NCBI GenBank assembly: GCA_020916435.1
Contig: CM037089.1
Location: 111,991,315 to 112,055,314 of the forward strand
Length of the DNA: 64,000 bases
Reading direction: 5' to 3'
DNA from: Oxytropis ochrocephala
Lineage: Eukaryota > Streptophyta > Magnoliopsida > Fabales > Fabaceae
Shown here one piece after another: positions 57,868 to 64,000 of this stretch; position 1 is the first letter of the stretch; every line of letters starts with the position of its first letter. The notes beneath the pieces were generated by a model, which saw only the letters and a program-made list of their open reading frames with translations, ran no database searches and was not told the DNA's origin. Made by a program: the position numbers and the translations under genes.

Positions 57868-59134
57868 AGTGATTGGGGTATAGAAACATTTTTGGTAATG
57901 ATGAGATGTGAGACTTTAGATGTGAGAAGCAGAGGTGAATATTGATCATTCTTTGAAAAAAATAGTTTTGATTCAATACTTCAGCAATCTCAATGTTGTT
58001 ATTTACAGACATTGATGTGAAAAGTATTTGCAAGCTCGCTCATTTTTCTCTTCCATTTTGATGCCCCATGATGATCGAAGTTTTGGCCCACACAGCTAAA
58101 TAAGTGGATTTCCAACATCATATGATCAACTTGTGTTTTCCCTCTCTGAAGCATTGTTTTGTGAAGATGTATAGTAGTGTGAATATAGATGAATGAGTCA
58201 GTTAACTTGGGGTTCTAAAGACCTAGGGTGTGGACATTTGTGGCACATGAAGGGGTGAATGACTGACTGGTCTTTGTCAAGGTCATGAAAGGTAGGTTTT
58301 CCCAAGCCAAGAAATGCAGGATTGCCCCAATTTAGATTTGATGACGGTGAGTGAATAACTTGCCCCTGTCTAGTGGTGACAAGCTAGTGGTGTAGAAGAT
58401 GATGAACTGGGAATGCATTAGCTTTGGAAATGAAAAGCGGAAAGCAAGAGACTTTGTCTCAACCCATAGAGTTTGGTGTTGCCCCTTTTATTGGTAAGGA
58501 CAAGATTGCCCGGGCTAGAGTAGCAGCGTTTTAGGGTAATGAGTTGAGAAATTGCCCCGGTATTGTTTTGTGGATAGGAATATGACAAGGGATGAGGTGA
58601 GTGTAGGGCAGATTTCTCCAAGTAATGAGTGAAGGGATTACCCCACTTGGTAATGGGATTTCAAATGGTTGTTTTAGTGAGGTTGTGAAAGGTGACAGAG
58701 TTAGGGCTATGGGTTTTTTTGAGTTGGTCTGGTATGTATGTTTAGACTGGGTGTGGTGTGGGATGGACGTTGAACACATTTCCCCAAGCTTAAGTGGAAC
58801 AAATGGTGAAAGGATTTCCCCACTTTGGGATCTAGGTGACGATCCTAGCATAAACCTTTTGGTTATCGTTAGAATGACTCTCAGACTATGATAGTCTTGA
58901 GTTTGCTATGATGAAAACTGCACTTGGTGATCACTAAACCTTGCCTTTATATCAATGGAACTTGAATGAACCTTTGGAGTGTAAGCCCTTTTTGATTTCT
59001 TTATTTTGAGTTTTTTTTTGAGATACATTTTTTTTGAGCAAACATATTGTAAATAAATAAACTTATTTGTCCTAAGATTAAAACTTTGAGAAAACAAAAG
59101 CAATCGGTCATTGATCGGAATGAACTCTAGAGGG

Positions 59135-59520
59135 TTGTAACGTGGCCGATGGTTTAGTGATTTATGAGGGAAATGATAATTGGGCTCAAAGTAGTGTTTG
59201 GGGATTGATGGGACGGATGATTTTTTATTGAGCGGCATGATTTGGCTAATGGCTAATGGTTTTTGGTTTGTGAAAGAAGGGTTTATTAGGCTCAATGAAG
59301 TGCTTGATGATTGATGGGACAAATGATTTGGTGATGTAACTTGGCTAATGGGTGATGATTTATGAAGGAAATAGTTGTTAGGCTCAAAGGAGTGTTTGAG
59401 GTTTTATTGAGACAGTAATTGACGTGTCTCGTGGTAGGATGGACTTGTTTAGGATTGTAACGTGGCTAAGGGTTTTTGGAGGATATTGAGTTTAAAGGAA
59501 GTGTTTGAGGTTTGTTTTAG
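59135..59520 (+). repeat. Degenerate tandem repeat, about 100-bp unit
   Basis: The pattern gtaacgtggcya.tgg / gatttatgarggaaa / gggctcaaagtagtgtttg recurs about four times with substitutions and length variation. Confidence 0.65.
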
Positions 59521-62500
59521 ACAAGGATCTCTTATGCTTTAATGGTGTGAAGCAACAGCTCACGACTTGTACTACTTTTGTCTTTGTTTTTTCTAATTTG
59601 TTTTTTTTTTTGGGATTTTTTAATCCACTTTTTTGACTTCACTCTTTTGTGCTTTTTGTTTCTTTTTTGGCTGAGTGAGCTGATAAAAGTGATGCACCAT
59701 TTTTTGATGCGAAATCGATCCTTGTCTAGGGTGATTGAGAGATTTTTAGGATTTTTGGCTTAAGGTGGGTGGTAAAGGATGGAAAGATGGTTCAACTTCA
59801 TTTCAAATCATGATTGCTTGTTTTCTCAAAAAAAAAAATTTAAAGACAATAATTTACTTATTTTATATACTTGCTCTTTTTTCTTTATTTCTCCTTTTTT
59901 GTGTGCCCTAATTTTTGCTTAGGCCGCTCTTACGAGTTTTCAACCTAACGGACCTTTTTGATTTTTTTGTAAAGGACTTGCACCAAGGGAATACAATGTT
60001 GACAAGGTATTTTGGAGATCACAAATTTGCCCCAGTGTGAGGGTCTCAAGTGTTATTTCAATAGTGAGAACAAACCAAAAAGTCGACTAGTTAGGGGAGT
60101 ATGTACTTTATGGTGGTCGTGGTGGGATAAAACTTGAACGGGGGATGATGACAATGTAGGGACATTAACTGACTCAAACAAGAATGAAGACACATGTGAC
60201 ACACAAATCACTACACGAATGCTTCATAGAGAGTTAACATCAGTTTTAACATGAAAGAAGTTTTTGGCGGACTATTTTGGTCATTCATCATGAGATACAA
60301 CGCTTTGTTAAAATAATGTGAACGAGCTGCTAATTTGAAAAATTGAGTGCCTTGAAACGCCTTGAGCTTGCAACTAAGTATGGCTAAACTTTTTCAAAAA
60401 GAATGATTTACCTCACAAGAATGTCTCACCTCTCATCACAATTTTTTTTCTAGAATTATGCTCATTTTTTTTGTAATGCATGATGTAAGTATGCAAATGA
60501 ATGAGTGTGCATGAAGTGCGAATGAATGTATGTGAAAGGCGAATGAATGTATGTGAAATGCAAATGAAATGATAATATATGATTTTATTTATCGCGTCGG
60601 GGAATTATAAGTTTTACGTTTGGAGAGTAAAGTACAAAGTTTGACTTTGACTTTAGCATGCATGGCTTCTCACCAAATTAAAACTTTTAATTCTCAGGCA
60701 GTCGTAACATAAGATGTTTATTTTTGTTTTTTGTAATGCAAAGAAAAAATGCATGAGGTATGGTTTCTAAGAAACTTGCGGTAAATAATGATTTGGGTTT
60801 TTGACTTTTTGATTTTTTTGATTTTTGGATAAAAGACGGTAAGCACAAATATTTGTTTGAATGCAAGGGTATGAAGCTCCTTTGTGACCCTAGAAAGGTA
60901 ACTTCCGGAGTGGGTCTAAGGTTTCTTTTATAGTGAACCTCACAAGGATGATTCTAAAGAATCCTACACATGGTCCCTAGAGCCAAGGACCCCAGTCAAG
61001 AATACTGACCCCAACAATAGGCAAGCTATTAGAAGGGATAGCATCCTTAAAAGGATTCAAACTCTAGGTGAGATTTTCATGACCACCCAACGAGACATAC
61101 GTCCCGCAGGCCATCACTACGCAATCTCGTTCTAACTTAGGTTTGCACTCGAGTCCGGGTAGAGGACTTTTCTCACATGTGTGTGATGTGTAGAGGTGTA
61201 GTGTGTGTAGGAGCAGTTCAAAACAAACCCAAAGCTGCAAACAAAGCAAACATTCATACCAAATAAAGTCTTCTATCCTAGGGTTTACACATCAAATAAA
61301 TAATATAATGTGCAAAGATAAATAAATAAGAGAAGGGTAAAATATAAAGTATAACTAATTAGACTAGGTTTTGACTCTCTAACAAGTTAAGTCCCCAGTG
61401 AAGTCGCCAGCTGTAGCGACCGAAAAATTCGGGAAAGGATTCTTCAAAGTTCGAAAGGAAGCCGCCACCAAATTTTAGTTTAAGGGCAAATTCGGAAAAT
61501 CCCTTTGGGTTTTAGGACAAGGTATTGTTAGGGTTCGGGAGTCGTTATGTGTGGGGAAGGTATTAGCACCCCACGACATCCATTGTCTAATTAATTAAGA
61601 TTTATTTAATGATTACCCTTTTATTCATGGAAAAAGACTTATTTAAATTTTTGGTTTTTAGTGCTTGACAAGAGTTGAGTCTTGCTCCTACGTACCTCCG
61701 GATGCAATGGAGGAATCAAAGCTACGTAGTTCTTCCTGAAAAAGGTTTGTGGGTTGGTGTTTTTTAGTGTAGGGGTCCTAGGATTCCTTGAACTGTACAG
61801 CCCACTGATTCCTAGGACGCCGACTAACCCGATTATACAACCGACTTTAGTCCCCTACTTTTTGAAATGATTTTTTGAGTTTTTGAGAAAAAGGTTGTTT
61901 GATGTTAGGTGAGTTGGTTTTAGAATAGGTATTCTAGAACTCCTGAACTGTACAGCTCATTAGTTTTAGAACGCTGACTAATCCGGTTGTACAACCGACT
62001 TAATCCCCTATTTTTAGGAAAAATAGTTTATTCGTATTTTAATAAGTTTTGAAATTCTCGAATATGATGACTCATTGGTCCTAAAATAAGGACTAACCCG
62101 GTTGTACAACCGACTTAGCCGTTTATTTAACTTCGCGAGAAAATGTATTTATATTTGAGTTGAAAAGGAATTAAAACGAAAAAAAGGGGTGAAAATTGTA
62201 AAACGAGGTTTTATTAGTCGTAGGAGGTTGTATAATTAATAGGAGGTGTAAAAAGGAAGCCCAGTTCTCATAGGAGAGCCCAGTATGCGAAACTGGGCTT
62301 AAGTGGGGGGAGGTGCGCGCGTGAATTGGGTGGTGCGAATAGCGTTCTGATAATTAAAATAAAATCAAAAGACAAAAGGCCACTATATGAGGCCCAAACC
62401 GAAACTAAAAAACCTAAAAATCAGATTAGCCTCTCCTTCCTTCCTTCCAGCGGCGTGGCGCCGTGAGAGAGGACGAAACTTCTGGCGCAAAATCCGTCGG

Positions 62501-63864
62501 TTTCCACGGGGAGAGAGAGAGAAAATCCGGCGAGATGTTCGCTGGTTTCCATGGAACTGGGTTGTGGGGTGGTTCGCGGCGGAGATGGTTCCATGGGTGG
62601 CCGGTGGTGATTTTTTTTTAACAGTTTCGGTTTTCCTTTTCTTTTCAATTCTCCTTCTTTCGATTCCTTTTCTTGCTGTTTGTTTCCTTCTTCTCCTACA
62701 CCCTTCTCTCTATTTTTACTCTATGTGATTTTCTTCTTCTCACATTTATTTTTGGCCCCCTGGATATGTGGAACTATTTACTCTAATGTTGTTTCGTTTC
62801 CAAATTACGTTATTCTCATTTTGATCTCTGGTTTGTTAATTTTATTTTTCAGTTTTCACTTAAACCACTATTTTCATGTTAAACTAGACTAACCTCTAAA
62901 AACAATCTGCCCTCTAAGTATCAAAATATACTTTTTGAAATAAAGATGGAATTAATCTACTACTGCTTGTTCTAATATGGATCGTTTCATATACAGTTCT
63001 GATTGCTTATTAAAAAAAATATATAGTTCTGATTTATAATAATACAAACAGAATATAAATAGAACAAGCAATAGTTTTTTTGACCAACTTAACTCCTAAT
63101 TTTTAACAGACTGAATCTTTGGATCGTGTTATTTATTCCTATGACTTCTGGATTTAACAACTAATACAAATATCAGAACAGGTTTCATGCAGACTAGTTC
63201 TACATGTCTAGACTGAATAACATGAATGAACCAACCTTTACTTTAGCTTCAGTTAGGCTCCTACTTGCTTATGATCGAACTGGCGCTCTGCTCTCGTGTG
63301 TTTTCTTTGGTCTCTTCTTTGTTGCTCAAATTTTCGATCTCACAAAAACGTGTTTAGGTGATTAGGGTTCCAATGTGAAGCCCTAATCCTTATTTTTCAG
63401 TAATATTTGCAGCTGCCTCTGTGTGTTTAGACTCTAGGTTAACTGTTTATTTATAGGTAGAAATTAGGTTTTAGCATTAATTGTTGTTTGACCGGCTTTT
63501 GATCTCGATAATGTGGGCTTGCTTGAAAGCGATCTTGGAGAGCAAGAAGCAGACAGATTATTCGATGATCTTTCTCCCTTATTTAATTTTCGTTTTTTAT
63601 ATTTTTTGTATTTTTTATTATTGTTTTTTTTTTGTATTTTAGAGATTGGGACATTTTGGATACTCCTAAATTGTAATAAAAATTAAATTAGCTCTTTTGA
63701 CGCTTTTACTCAAAATAAATTAAACGACTAAAACAACAACAAAAAAAAGAAGACGGACAAAATTGGGGTATAACAGTGTGTTTGGTTGTTTTGATTGTTA
63801 TGGTGAATGGGGATATTGATGAAAACTAACGATGAATTTAGTTGATGATATAAATCCGGTTTTT

Positions 63865-63990
63865 GTTTATGTGGTTGGGGATATTGATGAATTCAGATTG
63901 TCATTTATGAAAATTATGAAAATGTTGTGTCTGAAATTCAGTGATATGTGGTTGGGGATATTGATGAATTCAGATTGTCATTTATACAAA
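63865..63990 (+). repeat. Direct duplication of a 42-bp block
   Basis: tatgtggttggggatattga followed by tgaattcagattgtcattta occurs at about 63869-63911 and 63945-63987, separated by 33 bp. It lies just outside the Ogre-like element in host flank. Confidence 0.85.
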
Positions 63991-64000
63991 CACGTTTTAT

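Larger units (their letters stand above)
56941..61411 (-). other. Interior of the Ogre-like element: repeat-rich, no retroviral genes
   Basis: The longest minus frame (57559-57044, 171 codons) is Ser/Pro/Arg-rich and built from a repeated ctgaaggaccactcgggg motif; it has no retroviral domain. 57812-57867 is a pentanucleotide (tgata)n array. 58300-58830 has many ttgcccc / tttcccc clusters. 59135-59520 is a degenerate tandem repeat of about 100 bp. 60840-61400 is GC-richer leader-like DNA next to the primer site. Confidence 0.6.
54658..63775 (-). mobile_element. Ogre/Tat-like non-autonomous LTR retrotransposon (LARD-like)
   Basis: LTRs 54658-56940 (2283 bp) and 61412-63775 (2364 bp); TSD gtgtg at 54653-54657 and 63776-63780. 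On the minus strand the LTR starts TGTTATACCCCAATTTTG. After its end (CGGTCGCTACA) comes GCTGGCGACTTCACTGGGGA, which resembles the tRNA-Arg-type primer site described for Ogre/Tat elements. The purine tract AAAGAGGGGCAGC precedes the other LTR. The 4.47-kb interior has no recognisable gag, protease, RT or integrase. The right LTR has about 71 bp (around 61662-61733) missing from the left. Confidence 0.88.

Overview
This is plant nuclear DNA, almost certainly from a legume and probably from the temperate IRLC group (Trifolieae/Fabeae: clover, medick, pea relatives). The pointers are GT-AG multi-exon genes, a large Tat/Ogre-type LTR element with a tRNA-Arg-like primer site, a legume-style TRIM repeat, and dense Ty3/gypsy, Ty1/copia, Mutator and hAT insertions. 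Species assignment is inference. Most of the window is transposable elements; many were bounded exactly here from terminal repeats plus target-site duplications (TSDs).

Layout. 1-3431: an RPA1-like (replication protein A large subunit-like) gene on the minus strand, with a 1942-bp solo LTR (205-2146, TSD cacta) inside an intron. 3432-4487: intergenic region with ACGT-core motifs. 4488-17164: a seven-exon SPOUT/TrmL-type tRNA 2'-O-methyltransferase gene on the plus strand. Its intron 2 holds a young but frameshifted chromovirus (5146-10407, TSD aaaga). Its last intron begins with a non-autonomous chromovirus derivative (12727-16547) whose TSD, gtaag, is the 5' splice site itself. 17165-25439: small inverted-repeat elements (including a MULE-type element, 18624-18962), gypsy LTR debris and a rearranged copia relic. 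25445-30796: a Tork-like copia element (TSD gtgtg). 30797-34820: more copia relics, a TRIM (32378-32688), a MULE-like element carrying a 187-bp (CT)n tract, and a hAT-type element.

35135-37842: a MULE carrying a plant-mobile-domain (PMD) pseudogene. It ends about 48 bp upstream of the TATA box of an intact DRT100-like LRR gene (37953-39056). A deletion derivative of the same MULE family lies on the other side of that gene in opposite orientation (41620-42684). 43560-49250: a gypsy gag relic and LTR, into which a 3.8-kb MULE (45126-48968) has inserted. That MULE encodes a FAR1/MULE-type transposase followed by an OTU cysteine-protease domain and has palindromic subterminal repeats. 49330-53060: a LINE RNase H tail, a 120-bp minisatellite, a relic of an HGSNAT-like acetyltransferase gene and a tRNA-Arg(ACG). 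53100-64000: a repeat block, a 5'-exon region of an unrecognised gene, and a 9.1-kb Ogre/Tat-like non-autonomous LTR element (54658-63775, TSD gtgtg) with 2.3-kb LTRs and no recognisable gag-pol.

How it fits together. The host genes that can be supported are the RPA1-like gene, the tRNA methyltransferase, the DRT100-like gene, the tRNA and two fragments. They are unrelated in pathway. The common theme is insertion of mobile DNA into introns, a splice site and a core promoter, mostly without visible damage to the coding exons.
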